Below are positions 17,981 to 27,836 of a DNA stretch of 64,000 nucleotides, one piece after another. Each line of letters starts with the position of its first letter. Within the stretch, counting starts at the first letter, position 1. The translations under genes and the position numbers were made by a program. Source of the DNA: Gammaproteobacteria bacterium (GTDB taxonomy: Bacteria; Pseudomonadota; Gammaproteobacteria; Arenicellales; JAJDZL01); the NCBI GenBank assembly GCA_022823405.1, contig JAJDXD010000108.1:1-64000 (forward strand), in the 5' to 3' direction. The notes below the pieces were generated by a model that was given only the letters and a program-made list of their open reading frames with translations, was not told the origin of the DNA and did no database searches.

Positions 17981-19128
17981 TGACAGACACATCACTCTAC
18001 GAACAGCAGTCGCTAATTGAGGACTCCGCCAGACGGTTTCTCGACCATCACTACAGCTTCGAAGCACGCCGAAAAATCATCCACGAAGAAGTAGGGTACT
18101 CTACCCAACAGTGGAAAGAGATGGCTGAGCTCGGTTGGATGCTGTTGCCGATGTCGGCAGACTATGGTGGGTTGGGCGGAGACATGGCATTGGTTTCAAC
18201 ACTCACGAAAGAATTTGGTCGATCGTTATTCGTCAACCCATTTCTTGGAAGCGCTGTAGTTTCGACGAAGATCATTGAGGAATCTGACCGTGAATCACTG
18301 CGCTCTGAGATTCTCGACGGAATTGGTGCAGGAGGGGTCATTGTATCTCCGGCGCTTTATGAATCTCAAGTCCGCTATGATCTTGATAACATTGCGACAA
18401 CAGCGAGTGAAAATGATGATTCTATTGTTTTGAATGGTACGAAAACCGCAGCTCTCTACGGCAACGTTGCGTCGGAACTATTGGTTTTGGCGCGTAGTGA
18501 AGCTGAACATAAGAATGCTGATTTTTCTCTCTACCTGGTGCCAGTCGATCAGCAGGGCGTCGCAATGATTCATCATCGCACACACGACGGCGGGAGAATG
18601 TCCGATGTGCTGCTCAATGACGTTAAAGTTAACAGAAATCAGATTCTGCTTCGCGGTCAGAAAACATTGCCAATCGTCAAACGTGCCATAAGATATGCGA
18701 ACGCATCCATATGTGCTGAACTGGTGGGTGCAATGGAAGCGACATTTGAAATGACTCTGGAATATCTAAAATCGCGTCAGCAATTCGGAAAACAACTCAG
18801 TTCCTTTCAAGCACTTCAACACCGCATGGTCGATATGTTCATGCGCTGTCAATTAGCTGAATCAATGCGCCGTGAAGCGGCTCGTGCGATCGAGTCCGCA
18901 AACGAAACTGAACAGGATATGATTATCTCAGCGGCCAAATGCGAAATCGCGCGCTCGGCACTGCTCAATGCTGAAGAAGCCGTGCAGTTGCATGGCGCAA
19001 TGGGAATGATGGATGAAATGCCCGTTGGACACTACCTTAAACGAGTATTCACACTTGGCCTCTTGTTTGGTGATGCCGACTATCATCAGAATTGCTATCG
19101 AAACATGAGAGTTCAGGCATCAGAATAA
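17980..19128 (+). CDS. Acyl-CoA dehydrogenase, small-subunit type
   Basis: 382 residues. The N-terminus (YEQQSLIEDSARRFLDHHYSFEARRKI) and ELGWMLLPMSADYGGLGG match the small-subunit acyl-CoA dehydrogenases found beside a large-subunit paralogue. The C-terminal half has KSRQQFGKQLSSFQALQHRMVDM and LHGAMGMMDEMPVGHYLKR. These pairs form a heteromeric FAD enzyme in which only some subunits keep the catalytic Glu; I could not assign it here. It shares the TAATG junction with the upstream gene. apaG starts 53 bases after it, apparently in the same transcript. Confidence 0.86.
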   Translation: MTDTSLYEQQSLIEDSARRFLDHHYSFEARRKIIHEEVGYSTQQWKEMAELGWMLLPMSADYGGLGGDMALVSTLTKEFGRSLFVNPFLGSAVVSTKIIEESDRESLRSEILDGIGAGGVIVSPALYESQVRYDLDNIATTASENDDSIVLNGTKTAALYGNVASELLVLARSEAEHKNADFSLYLVPVDQQGVAMIHHRTHDGGRMSDVLLNDVKVNRNQILLRGQKTLPIVKRAIRYANASICAELVGAMEATFEMTLEYLKSRQQFGKQLSSFQALQHRMVDMFMRCQLAESMRREAARAIESANETEQDMIISAAKCEIARSALLNAEEAVQLHGAMGMMDEMPVGHYLKRVFTLGLLFGDADYHQNCYRNMRVQASE

Positions 19129-19181
19129 GAATCACAGGACAATTAGAAGCGAACCAACAATACCATCAGAGAGCTACAGCA

Positions 19182-19559
19182 ATGGCCGATGACTACGATA
19201 TTCACGTAAGTGTTGAAACACACTATCTTGATCACCGTTCAAGTCCAAACGAAGATCGCTTTGTATTTGCCTATACCATCACCATTACCAACCATGGTAG
19301 GGTTGGCGCCCAACTCCTTCGACGTCACTGGATCGTTAAAGACAGTGATGAACGGGTACAGGAGGTGCGCGGCGATGGCGTCGTTGGTGAACAGCCGCAC
19401 CTCATGCCGGGAGAGTCTTACCAGTACACCAGCGGAACCGTGCTTGAGACACCGGTCGGGACGATGGAAGGAAGCTACCAGATGATCGCCGATGACGGTG
19501 CGCAGTTTGATGCCACAATCCCACTATTTGTACTGTCTGCGAAGCAAACGCTACACTAG
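19182..19559 (+). CDS. apaG: ApaG domain protein
   Basis: 125 residues of the ApaG fold (immunoglobulin-like, fibronectin-type). Start at ATG 19182 (MADDYDIHVSVETHYL). Signature stretches: FAYTITITNHGRVGAQLLRRHWIVKD, VRGDGVVGEQPHLMPGESYQYTSGT and the final GSYQMIADDGAQFDATIP. ApaG in enterics lies with ksgA and apaH and has been linked to Co/Mg homeostasis; its molecular role is unclear. Here it is separated from those genes and follows acyl-CoA dehydrogenases. It is convergent with gyrB, 31 bases apart. Confidence 0.93.
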   Translation: MADDYDIHVSVETHYLDHRSSPNEDRFVFAYTITITNHGRVGAQLLRRHWIVKDSDERVQEVRGDGVVGEQPHLMPGESYQYTSGTVLETPVGTMEGSYQMIADDGAQFDATIPLFVLSAKQTLH

Positions 19560-19590
19560 GCTAGGGGCAGCGGGAACTCAAGTATCGAAT

Positions 19591-22041
19591 CTAGATATCG
19601 ATATTTTTTGCCGAGAGAGCTCTGGTTTCAATAAATTCACGTCGAGGCGGCACTTTGTCACCCATTAAAATTTCAAAAGTTCCCTCGGTACCCACTATGT
19701 CTTCGATCTTAACCTTTCGCAGTAAGCGCTCATTCATATCCATGGTGGTATCGCGCAGCTGATCTGCGTTCATTTCACCAAGGCCCTTGTAGCGCTGAAT
19801 AGTCATTCCCTTGCGGGCGTCCTGCATCAGCCAGTCTACTGCTTCGGTCAGATCAACATGTTTGGCGGATTTTGCACCGCGCTGAGCAATAACTGCCGAT
19901 ACATCGTGCTTGTGCATTTCATTGGCCAGGGCAGTCATCAGCTTGTAGCTGGATGAGCTCACAATCAGCTTGTCTATTAAAGACTCCTTACGGCTTCCCA
20001 TATGCTCTCTAACAAACTTAATGTGGTAGCGAGCCTCAGACCCTTCACGTTCTGCAGGAATGACCTCGACAAAATAATCACCGCGTTCGTCTTCCAATGC
20101 TTCTGAGATCTTTTCAACGAATGATTCGAGATAAGCCTGGTCACCGAATTTTTCTGGATCAAGTGGCTGCAGCTTACTCAGGACAGACAGCACCCGCGGG
20201 TCAATGTTGCGATTTGACAGTTTTTCGGTTGCCAGTCGAGCATTAATTCGAGTCTGGCAAAGCTTTTCAAGCGCCTCCTTTTCAAGCACAATTGCAGCAC
20301 TGTCTGAACCATTCATCAGTTCGACTTTCGCATCCAACAGGGCATTCTCCAAAACATAGTCATCCAGTTCACTATCATCGCTAAGATACTTTTCCGACTT
20401 TTTGTACTTCGCCTTGTACAGTGGCGGCTGTGCGATATACAGGTGTCCGTCTTCGATCAGACGACGCATTTTGTTGAAGAAAAATGTCAACAGCAGGGTA
20501 CGAATGTGAGAGCCGTCGATATCCGCATCAGTCATGATGATGATGCGATGATAGCGCAGATTTTCGATTTCAAAATCATTGTCAACACCGGTTCCCAGTG
20601 CAGCAATCAGTGTTTGAATTTCTTCAGACGCCACAATCTTGTCAATCGAAGCTTTCTGCACATTAAGAATTTTGCCTTTGAGGGGCAGGATCGCTTGATA
20701 TTTTCGATCTCGAGCCTGCTTGGCCGAACCACCAGCAGATTCCCCCTCAACCAGGAATAGCTCACTGAGTGCCGGGTCCTGCTCCTGACAATCTGCCAGT
20801 TTCCCAGGCAGGGTGGTTGATTCAAAGCCATTTTTTCGAGCGGCCTTTCGCGCCTGTTGTGCCCGCTCGCGAACCGCAGCTGCGTGAACGACTTTATCGC
20901 AAATCATGCGAGCTATTCTGGGGTTTTCTACCAGAAATTCATTCAGCCCTTGAGAAACCACTTGCCGTACTGCACCTTCGACAGATGAAGATACCAGTTT
21001 GTCCTTTGTCTGAGAGGAGAATTTGGGATCATTCACCCTAACCGACAGAATTGAAGTCAAACCCTCACGAATATCGTCTCCATTGATTGAAATTTTTTTA
21101 CCGATACCCAACTCGTCCATGTACGCGGTTATTGTGGTGGTTAAACCCTTACGAAAACCTGTCGTATGGGTGCCGCCATCGCGTTGATAGATATTATTCG
21201 TGTAACTTCGGGAATTATCCTGGTAATAGTTATTGCACCACTGCAGAGCTGCGTTAACAACCACACCGTCACGTTCACCAGACAGCGAAATCACGTCGTG
21301 GTTGATAGGGTCGCGCGAGTGATTCAGATCAGCTACATACTGTACGATGCCACCATCGTTTTTCATGACCTCTCGACGCCCGTCACGCTCATCGTAAAGT
21401 TCAATATGAATGCCAGAATTCAGATAGGCCAACTCCCGCAACCGCTGATGAATAATTTCAAAATGAAATTCAGTGTCGCTGAAATACTCATCCGACGGTT
21501 TGAAAAGGATTGTGGTTCCGGTCTTGTTGGAGTGACCCGTTGCCCGAATCGGTTCGACGGGTTCACCGTTTACGAATTCCTGATAGTGAACTTCGCCTTC
21601 CCGGTGGATCGTCATGTGCAGCTTTTCCGAAAGTGCATTCACCACAGATACGCCAACACCATGCAAGCCTCCTGAAGCACTGTACGACTCGTCGTCAAAT
21701 TTGCCACCGGCGTGCAGAACAGTCATCACAACTGTCGCACCAGGCATATCTTCGCCGTTTGGTCCGCCTTCTTTAACGATATCCGTCGGAATGCCTCGGC
21801 CGTTATCTTCAACGGAAACCGCCCCGTCTGCATGAATAATTACAATAATCCGGTCGCAAAATCCCTGCAAAACCTCATCGATCGAGTTGTCAACGACTTC
21901 GGTCACCATGTGATGTAATCCGGTTCCGTCATCGGTGTCACCAATGTACATGCCAGGACGTTTACGGACTGGTTCCAAGCCGCGTAAAACCTTAATGTTT
22001 TCGGCTCCGTAAGAACTTCCGTTGTTCTTGTTTTCTGTCAT
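19591..22041 (-). CDS. gyrB: DNA gyrase subunit B
   Basis: 816 residues from ATG 22041 (MTENKNNGSSYGAENIKVLRG); a TTG three codons upstream is possible. GHKL ATPase domain: VVDNSIDEVLQG, VEDNGRGIPTDIV and GGLHGVGVSVVNALS. TOPRIM domain: LVEGESAGGSAKQARDR and DADIDGSHIRTLLL. The C-terminal IQRYKGLGEMNADQLRDTTM is typical of GyrB, and the gammaproteobacterial TOPRIM-region insertion is present, which explains the length above 800. Gyrase introduces negative supercoils. Position directly after dnaN, with recF missing, is discussed under findings. Confidence 0.97.
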   Translation of the reverse strand: MTENKNNGSSYGAENIKVLRGLEPVRKRPGMYIGDTDDGTGLHHMVTEVVDNSIDEVLQGFCDRIIVIIHADGAVSVEDNGRGIPTDIVKEGGPNGEDMPGATVVMTVLHAGGKFDDESYSASGGLHGVGVSVVNALSEKLHMTIHREGEVHYQEFVNGEPVEPIRATGHSNKTGTTILFKPSDEYFSDTEFHFEIIHQRLRELAYLNSGIHIELYDERDGRREVMKNDGGIVQYVADLNHSRDPINHDVISLSGERDGVVVNAALQWCNNYYQDNSRSYTNNIYQRDGGTHTTGFRKGLTTTITAYMDELGIGKKISINGDDIREGLTSILSVRVNDPKFSSQTKDKLVSSSVEGAVRQVVSQGLNEFLVENPRIARMICDKVVHAAAVRERAQQARKAARKNGFESTTLPGKLADCQEQDPALSELFLVEGESAGGSAKQARDRKYQAILPLKGKILNVQKASIDKIVASEEIQTLIAALGTGVDNDFEIENLRYHRIIIMTDADIDGSHIRTLLLTFFFNKMRRLIEDGHLYIAQPPLYKAKYKKSEKYLSDDSELDDYVLENALLDAKVELMNGSDSAAIVLEKEALEKLCQTRINARLATEKLSNRNIDPRVLSVLSKLQPLDPEKFGDQAYLESFVEKISEALEDERGDYFVEVIPAEREGSEARYHIKFVREHMGSRKESLIDKLIVSSSSYKLMTALANEMHKHDVSAVIAQRGAKSAKHVDLTEAVDWLMQDARKGMTIQRYKGLGEMNADQLRDTTMDMNERLLRKVKIEDIVGTEGTFEILMGDKVPPRREFIETRALSAKNIDI

Positions 22042-22138
22042 CTTATCCAATGAGGCTATGTTGAGTGCGTTGGATTGGCTGGCGAACGCATATCGCGCGA
22101 ACGAAAGTTACTGGATTATTGTGTTGCTTTTGCGAACA

Positions 22139-23335
22139 CTAACTGTCTTTCAGAAGCATAACCAGAAAACTGGTTGATTCATCTTCAGGAAACTTCACAT
22201 GGCAGGCGGACTGAGTATCCCGCAAATACACATCGACGTTCTCGCAATCGGACATTGCTTCGAGCGCGTCTAACAGGTATCTGTAATTGATCTGGAACAC
22301 GTGTTTTTCAACATTCTCTTCTACATTCATTGTGTGTTCAACTTTCTTTTGAACAATGTCGGCTCGAATGTCCAGCCGGCCGTTGCCCACATCTACTTTG
22401 GCCGCAATTCGCCCTTTGTTTGGATCCCGTTGTGACATGCCGAGAATACCGACCGTCCTCAAGCCATTAGCAAGTTCCTCTCTGTCAGCACGAAACGCCA
22501 GTTCCAGATCCCCCGGAACTGCCGCGCGCCAATCCGGAAATGCGCCTTCCAGTAGCTTCGAAGTAAACGAGTAATAAGGCGTCGACACCTGAATGTGAGT
22601 GTTCTTGATCTTTACTGTTACTCTTGAAGTCAAGGTTCCGAGTACTTTACTGAGTTCAAGTGCAGTTTTCCTCGGTAGCACAGCACGATGTCGAAAAAAT
22701 GCATCGCCAATATCTGTATCCAGCTTCGTTTCGCTGATTGCCAGGCGATGGCTGTCTGTCGTAACCGCGCGTACTGAAGTATTCGAAACCTCCAATAAAG
22801 TGGAATTCAAATACATACGCGGCTCGTTGAGTCCCATCGCATGCTCCGTCCGCTTAAGAATGCTGCGCAACGCAAAACGATCAATATCAAACTGCAGCGC
22901 CCACTCATCTTCACCAACACTGAGATATGGAAAATCGTCGGGATCCAGTAATGTTTCGGTAAATGCATTCTTAAAATCCTCCGATGCATCCCCATTGGCC
23001 TCGGACGGAGTACCCGATACAGCCGTATCAATATTCTCAACCACCAAATCCCTGTTGCTACGAAAAAAGCTCAGTCGACTGCCATTTCGCTGACGACGAC
23101 AATACTCCAGTAACAACTGCGCAGAGCAGACAAACTTGCCTTCAGCAGCGACATCAACATCAACAATTCGCTCGCTGGCTTCCATATCAATGTTGGAACC
23201 CCACAGGCGAATACCCTCACTATTTGACTCAATCAAAACCTGCGACAGGATCGGAATTGTTGGGCCGGAATCAATGACCGATGAAACTCGGGTCAAAGGA
23301 TCAATAATCGCATCTTTTTCAATCAGGAATTGCAT
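22139..23335 (-). CDS. dnaN: DNA polymerase III beta sliding clamp
   Basis: 398 residues, slightly longer than E. coli DnaN (366). It starts MQFLIEKDAIIDPLTRVSSVID and contains TIPILSQVLIE, TDSHRLAISE and INYRYLLDALEAM, all conserved. The extra length lies mainly near residues 108-130, an acidic stretch with GTPSEANGDASED. The C-terminus ends FLVMLLKDS instead of the usual VMPMRL, so the last strand near the clamp-loader and polymerase-binding pocket is altered. The clamp tethers the replicase to DNA. dnaA lies upstream and gyrB follows after about 90 bases. Confidence 0.95.
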   Translation of the reverse strand: MQFLIEKDAIIDPLTRVSSVIDSGPTIPILSQVLIESNSEGIRLWGSNIDMEASERIVDVDVAAEGKFVCSAQLLLEYCRRQRNGSRLSFFRSNRDLVVENIDTAVSGTPSEANGDASEDFKNAFTETLLDPDDFPYLSVGEDEWALQFDIDRFALRSILKRTEHAMGLNEPRMYLNSTLLEVSNTSVRAVTTDSHRLAISETKLDTDIGDAFFRHRAVLPRKTALELSKVLGTLTSRVTVKIKNTHIQVSTPYYSFTSKLLEGAFPDWRAAVPGDLELAFRADREELANGLRTVGILGMSQRDPNKGRIAAKVDVGNGRLDIRADIVQKKVEHTMNVEENVEKHVFQINYRYLLDALEAMSDCENVDVYLRDTQSACHVKFPEDESTSFLVMLLKDS

Positions 23336-23752
23336 GGTAACCAGTAAAGTTGTTTATTAAATATTTTCTTTTTTTATTAGGCTTGCAAATTGTGTCAAAA
23401 ACCTCAATACTCACCTTTTATCAATGAGATAGAGAGCAGAATTCTGTGAAGAAAATGGTGAAGAAACTGTGGAAGAATGTGGATGGATTTCAACTCGAAC
23501 AAAATCCGTATCTAGTTATTCACATTTGTTAGCAAATTATACACTTAATCCTTGTTAATTGATAAATTTCCGTTGAGTTTCAAGCACAAATAAGGAGGAA
23601 AGATCTTCGCGACGGGTGCTTAACCATTCCATCGAAAACAGTGAGTCAGGGAAGCCGCTCCAGGCTCATACGAAACTAGCGAAAATGGGGTGTTCGGGAG
23701 ACTTCGCAAAAATTTGACAGGAAGCCGGTTATGGAATAGTTGAACTGACCGG
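23336..23752. other. Probable chromosomal replication origin (oriC)
   Basis: A 417-base non-coding gap between dnaA and dnaN. It holds one perfect DnaA box (TTATTCACA) and one 8/9 box on the plus strand, and two 7/9 boxes on the minus strand (23468-23476 and 23478-23486). A very A+T-rich stretch at about 23350-23385 could be the unwinding element. Gap position, box cluster and A+T-rich tract are the usual signs of oriC, and parABS is nearby. The gap between dnaA and rpmH (25109-25422) has only one near-match box (25396-25404) and is less likely. Confidence 0.7.
23516..23545 (+). promoter_or_regulatory. DnaA box pair in the origin
   Basis: TTATTCACA at 23516-23524 matches the TTATNCACA consensus fully. 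TTATACACT at 23537-23545 matches 8 of 9. The starts are 21 bases apart, two helical turns, so bound DnaA molecules would lie on the same face. Confidence 0.7.
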
Positions 23753-25108
23753 TTACCGTCTGAATTGGTCCTGCAGGTTTTCGTATTCCTCCTTGAATCG
23801 CCTGTTTTCTTTCATTTGCGCTTTAACTCTCTTTTGTGCGTGAATAATCGTTCCATGATGCCTACCCCCGAATGCCTTGCCGATCTCAGGCAGGCTGTTA
23901 CTGGTAAACTCACGTGCCAGGCTCATAGCAACATGACGTGCTGACACCAAGTCGCCTCGTCTATTTTTGGAGAGCATGTCCGAATGCCTGATGCCATAAA
24001 AGTGTGATACCGTTTGTTGTATGAATTCAACGGTAATCGGTCGCGCATCATATTCCAGAAAATCTGCCAACTGTTCCCTGACAAATCCGACCGTAATATC
24101 TTTTCCTGTAAGGCGGTGTGTGGCTGCCAGCTTGTTAAGAGCACCTTCGAGTTCCCGGACGCTGGCAGTGATGTTGTCTGCCAAATATCTCAAAACCTCG
24201 GGTGCTAGCGTAATCGACCGCAATCTAGCCTTGGTTTCCAAAATCGCAATCCGGGTTTCCAACTCTGGCTGCCTGATTCGGACGGTCAAACCCTGGCTCA
24301 GTCTTGAAGTAATGCGTTCTTCAACATGGACAAGTTCCCTTGCAAACTTATCGCTGGTTAAAATCACCTGTTTACCGCCCTCAAGCAGCAAATTGAATGT
24401 TTGCAGAAACTCGCTCTGGGAAGATTCACCGCCCGAAAACAGGTGTATGTCATCAATCAGCAACGCATCCAGTTCTCGGTAGGCGGATTTCATTCGCTCA
24501 GCAGCGTTATTGTTGCGTTGCATGATGGCCTGTATGGTGTGCTGTACGAAATTTTGGGCATTAACGTAGCCAACCTTCGCATTCGGAAAATTCGACTCTA
24601 GTGCATGCCCTGCCGCCTGCATCAAATGAGTTTTGCCAATACCAACGGTACCATAGATAAACAGCGGATTGTATTCCCTTTGACCAGGGTCTCTGCTCGC
24701 CGCCTCCGCAGCAGATCTTGCGAGCTGGTTTGATTCGCCAACAATATGTTGTTCAAAAGTGAAGTCCGGGTTTAACTGGCTGAATCCGTACGGCAGTTTT
24801 TTCGGGCCTTTTGATTTACTGGTGGAGTTACTTGGTTTGGTCCGATTACGATGAGAAGAACCGTTTCCCGATTCCAATTCGATCTTCACTGCAACACGGT
24901 CGCCCTGGTAAGCACAGGCTAACTCAGTAATTCTGTCCAGCCATTTGGATTCAATGCCGGATTTGACATAAGCATTTGGAGCCCTAAGTACCAGTACACC
25001 GTTTTCTGAATCGGCACTCAATGTACGCAGCCAAGCGTGGCGGTCTTTTTCACTAACCTCCAGCTCCAGCTGTTCTAAGATGCTCTCCCAAAGATTCAAG
25101 GGTACCAT
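23753..25108 (-). CDS. dnaA: Chromosomal replication initiator DnaA
   Basis: About 451 residues from ATG 25108 (MVPLNLWESILEQLELEVS), preferred because the usual DnaA N-terminus places the LW pair 5-8 residues in; a TTG nine codons upstream is also open. Domain I is followed by a short Ser/Thr/Lys-rich linker. The AAA+ domain has the Walker A GTVGIGKTHLMQAAGH and Walker B DALLIDDIHLFSG. The C-terminal domain carries the DNA-binding HTH with KAFGGRHHGTIIHAQKRV (signature GGRxHxTI; here GGRHHGTI). ATP-DnaA opens the origin. The adjacent gap on its downstream side is the probable oriC. Confidence 0.96.
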   Translation of the reverse strand: MVPLNLWESILEQLELEVSEKDRHAWLRTLSADSENGVLVLRAPNAYVKSGIESKWLDRITELACAYQGDRVAVKIELESGNGSSHRNRTKPSNSTSKSKGPKKLPYGFSQLNPDFTFEQHIVGESNQLARSAAEAASRDPGQREYNPLFIYGTVGIGKTHLMQAAGHALESNFPNAKVGYVNAQNFVQHTIQAIMQRNNNAAERMKSAYRELDALLIDDIHLFSGGESSQSEFLQTFNLLLEGGKQVILTSDKFARELVHVEERITSRLSQGLTVRIRQPELETRIAILETKARLRSITLAPEVLRYLADNITASVRELEGALNKLAATHRLTGKDITVGFVREQLADFLEYDARPITVEFIQQTVSHFYGIRHSDMLSKNRRGDLVSARHVAMSLAREFTSNSLPEIGKAFGGRHHGTIIHAQKRVKAQMKENRRFKEEYENLQDQFRR

Positions 25109-25317
25109 TGGAATGTGGCTCAAATGTTTCTTCAAGTAAAATTCGACAACCCTGTTAAGAGTGACGAAGTGAGGCTCAAATTTGATTTTCGTTTCAAATC
25201 CGCACCTTGCAGGACATGGCCAAGCGCAGATGTTGTAACTAATCGTGAACTGCTATCTTACAACAATAATACACTCGCGGTTTTGGTAATTTTCACTCAG
25301 TTTACAAAATTTTCGTT

Positions 25318-25326
25318 TGCTATAAT
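25318..25326 (+). promoter_or_regulatory. Extended -10 promoter for rpmH-rnpA
   Basis: TGCTATAAT is a perfect extended -10 element (TGnTATAAT). TTTACA at 25301-25306 is only 14 bases upstream, too close for a standard -35, so the extended -10 is probably what matters. It lies 97 bases before the rpmH start. Confidence 0.5.
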
Positions 25327-25422
25327 TTTCCATTCGATTTTGCGGATGACTGAAGCAGATGTTACGATCTCGGCTGGTAGTCGTCAAGCCTCTTTTGTGT
25401 ATATTGAAGCCAGTTAATTACT

Positions 25423-25557
25423 ATGAAACGCACCTTTCAGCCAAGCAATTTAAAACGAAAGCGCAAGCACGGGTTTAGAGCACGGATGCGTACACGTGGC
25501 GGACGCGCAGTGATCAATTCGCGCCGAGCCAAGGGTCGTTCACGTCTAAGTGCATGA
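25423..25557 (+). CDS. rpmH: Ribosomal protein bL34
   Basis: 44 residues, [20 protein letters not shown] onward, ending SRLSA. This is the full-length, very basic large-subunit protein L34, with the invariant TFQPS and HGFR stretches. It is the first gene of the conserved rpmH-rnpA-yidD-yidC-mnmE cluster. The start of rnpA lies eight bases inside its 3' end, so translation of the two is tightly linked. Confidence 0.98.
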   Translation: MKRTFQPSNLKRKRKHGFRARMRTRGGRAVINSRRAKGRSRLSA

Positions 25558-25918
25558 AATTCAAGAGCAAAAGTTAGAATACCAACTCCCAAAACGTTGC
25601 AGATTGACAGGTTCTGCACAATTTAGGGCAGTCTTCAGTCAGCATAAAAAAGTCTCAAATCGCCATTTCCGCATACTGGTTCGATACAAGCACGATCAGT
25701 TTGATTCGAGGATCGGAATCATCGTCTCCCGCCGGGTGTCGCGAAAAGCTGTCAACCGCAATCGTATCAAACGCCAACTACGCGAAGCGTTCAGACTGAA
25801 TCGACATAAACTGAAAAACATGGACTTGATTGTTATCGCTAATCGCATTTGCGAAACTGCGACTAATGATGAGTTGTCTGGAAGCGTTGTCAAGCTGTTA
25901 GGAAAACTGGAATCATGA
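25550..25918 (+). CDS. rnpA: Ribonuclease P protein component
   Basis: 122 residues, the protein subunit that helps the catalytic RNA of RNase P bind and mature the 5' ends of tRNAs. The diagnostic RNR motif is present as [16 protein letters not shown] at about 68-83, preceded by [14 protein letters not shown]. The only credible start is GTG 25550, which overlaps the end of rpmH by eight bases. yidD follows with an ATGA overlap. Size and motifs are as expected. Confidence 0.96.
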   Translation: MHEIQEQKLEYQLPKRCRLTGSAQFRAVFSQHKKVSNRHFRILVRYKHDQFDSRIGIIVSRRVSRKAVNRNRIKRQLREAFRLNRHKLKNMDLIVIANRICETATNDELSGSVVKLLGKLES

Positions 25919-26142
25919 AACGACTGTTCATTTTTGCAGTGAAGTTCTATCGTTATGCGATCAGCCCTCTGATGCCGCCAAGTTGCCGTTTTCATCCGAC
26001 CTGTTCTAGCTACGCGTTGCAAGCGATCGAAAAACACGGTGCACTTAAGGGCAGCTGGTACGCACTACGCCGGATTGGACGCTGCCATCCGTGGAATGCG
26101 GGTGGTTATGATCCGGTTCCAGGAACGACTGAACAGAAATGA
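25915..26142 (+). CDS. yidD: YidD membrane protein insertion efficiency factor
   Basis: 75 residues. The family signature [30 protein letters not shown], with its conserved cysteines, is followed by [18 protein letters not shown]. YidD is a small membrane-associated protein found between rnpA and yidC and thought to assist insertion of inner-membrane proteins. It overlaps rnpA and yidC by four bases each, so all three are probably translated together. Confidence 0.96.
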   Translation: MKRLFIFAVKFYRYAISPLMPPSCRFHPTCSSYALQAIEKHGALKGSWYALRRIGRCHPWNAGGYDPVPGTTEQK

Positions 26143-27836
26143 TGGATTTTCGCCGCGCGCTTCTGGCTATTTCGCTAGGCTTGATACTGCTGCTGATTTG
26201 GCAGGCATGGGTTGATTTTCAGAATACACCGCAAATCAATACGCTCCCGACTGAATCGGTAGTCGATGCAGAATTACCGCAGACTCCGGAGCCCAGACCG
26301 CAGGCGGAAACATCAACTACGCCTCAGGCGCCAGATTCATCCGCCACTCCCCTTCCTCAAACTGTTCTACCCACTACATCAGATGAATCAGGCACAATCG
26401 TATCTGTTGAGACTGATCTGCTTAAGGTTAGAATCGATACACTTGGTGCACAGTTAAAAGATACTCGTTTAATTCAATACCCGGTTGAAGTTGAGATGCC
26501 GGATGTGCCGTTCAGACTGCTTAAAGATCAGCCGCCTGAAGTCCTGATTGCACAATCCGGATTAGTCGGTAATGATTTTGAATTTCCAAACCACAAGACC
26601 CAATTTCAAGCAGAGTTACAGTCATATACATTGGCTGAGGGGGCAGACTTCATCGAAGTTCCACTGCACTGGGAATCGCCTGATGGAGTCGAGTACATCA
26701 AACTGTTTACCTTTCACCGCGACAGTTACTTAATTGATATTGAATATCAAATTTCAAACAAGAGCGGTCGTGAATGGCAAGGATATGACTACGGACAGTA
26801 TGTATCCACCGAGCATCAGCCTGATGGCGAAGGCTTCCTTTTCCTTAGGGCGCTGCCAAGTTATCAAGGTGCAGCAATTTATACCCCGGAAGACAAGTAC
26901 GATAAGGTTGATTTCAAAGAAATTCGAAATGAGCGACCTGAATTTCTAACCCAGTCGGGGTGGGTTGCTATGTTGCAGCACTATTTTGTGACCGCATGGC
27001 TGCCTGAAGAAAATGCCCCCTATCGCTTTTATACGGGGCCGCTGGACGGGCACGGTGCAAATATGCGCTATCAGGTCGGATACATATCGCAGAGCCCATT
27101 GACGGTTGCCAATGACTCAGTTGGGTCGATCAACACCCGACTTTATGTGGGTCCCAAGGAACAAGACCGGATCAAAGACCCGGCTGAGGGTCTGATTCTG
27201 ACCGTCGATTACGGATGGCTGACGCCTGTTTCATCTCCACTTTTCTGGATTCTGGATAGAATCAACGACTTTATTCAGAACTGGGGTTTTTCCATCATCG
27301 TTCTGACCTTACTGGTCAAAATAGTCTTTTACCCGCTATCGGCAGCCAGTTACAAATCGATGGCGAGAATGAAAAAACTACAGCCGCGCCTTAAGACACT
27401 TAAGGAGAGGTACGGAGATGACAAACAGAAACTGAACCAGGAGATGATGCAGATCTACAAGAAAGAGAAGATCAATCCCCTGGGAGGCTGTTTGCCGATT
27501 CTTATCCAAATTCCAGTGTTCATTGCGCTCTACTGGGTGTTGCTGGAAAGTGTGGAACTTCGACAGGCACCGTTTATTTTTTGGTTGACAGATCTTTCCC
27601 GCTCAGATCCCTTTTATGTGTTGCCAGTCCTGATGGGTGCCTCCATGTTTGCCCAGCAGTTCCTGAATCCAACTCCGCTGGATGCAATGCAGAAAAACAT
27701 CATGATGGCACTGCCTATTGTATTTACAGTATTTTTCCTGTGGTTTCCTTCCGGACTTGTGCTTTACTGGTTGGTCAATAACATCCTTTCAATTGCGCAG
27801 CAGTGGTATATCACCCGCAAACTGATCGCGGAATAG
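26139..27836 (+). CDS. yidC: Membrane protein insertase YidC
   Basis: 565 residues, gammaproteobacterial length. After the N-terminal membrane segment ([16 protein letters not shown]) comes a Pro/Thr/Gln-rich stretch, then the large periplasmic beta-supersandwich domain (about 85-350). The conserved core begins near [20 protein letters not shown], continues with [30 protein letters not shown] and [23 protein letters not shown], and ends with [22 protein letters not shown]. It inserts proteins into the inner membrane alone or with SecYEG. The start ATG overlaps yidD; an adjacent ATG one codon later is equivalent. Its 3' end overlaps the likely mnmE start by 34 bases. Confidence 0.97.
   Translation: MMDFRRALLAISLGLILLLIWQAWVDFQNTPQINTLPTESVVDAELPQTPEPRPQAETSTTPQAPDSSATPLPQTVLPTTSDESGTIVSVETDLLKVRIDTLGAQLKDTRLIQYPVEVEMPDVPFRLLKDQPPEVLIAQSGLVGNDFEFPNHKTQFQAELQSYTLAEGADFIEVPLHWESPDGVEYIKLFTFHRDSYLIDIEYQISNKSGREWQGYDYGQYVSTEHQPDGEGFLFLRALPSYQGAAIYTPEDKYDKVDFKEIRNERPEFLTQSGWVAMLQHYFVTAWLPEENAPYRFYTGPLDGHGANMRYQVGYISQSPLTVANDSVGSINTRLYVGPKEQDRIKDPAEGLILTVDYGWLTPVSSPLFWILDRINDFIQNWGFSIIVLTLLVKIVFYPLSAASYKSMARMKKLQPRLKTLKERYGDDKQKLNQEMMQIYKKEKINPLGGCLPILIQIPVFIALYWVLLESVELRQAPFIFWLTDLSRSDPFYVLPVLMGASMFAQQFLNPTPLDAMQKNIMMALPIVFTVFFLWFPSGLVLYWLVNNILSIAQQWYITRKLIAE

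Noticed and set aside
22300-22316. AACACGTGTT palindrome in dnaN as a second parS
   Set aside because: It lacks the TTCC/GGAA flanks of the parS consensus; only the core CACGTG is shared.
23587-23720. Strong AAGGAGG in the origin region, possibly before a small peptide
   Set aside because: The only following start (a GTG) is about 18 bases away, too far, and the peptide has no features.
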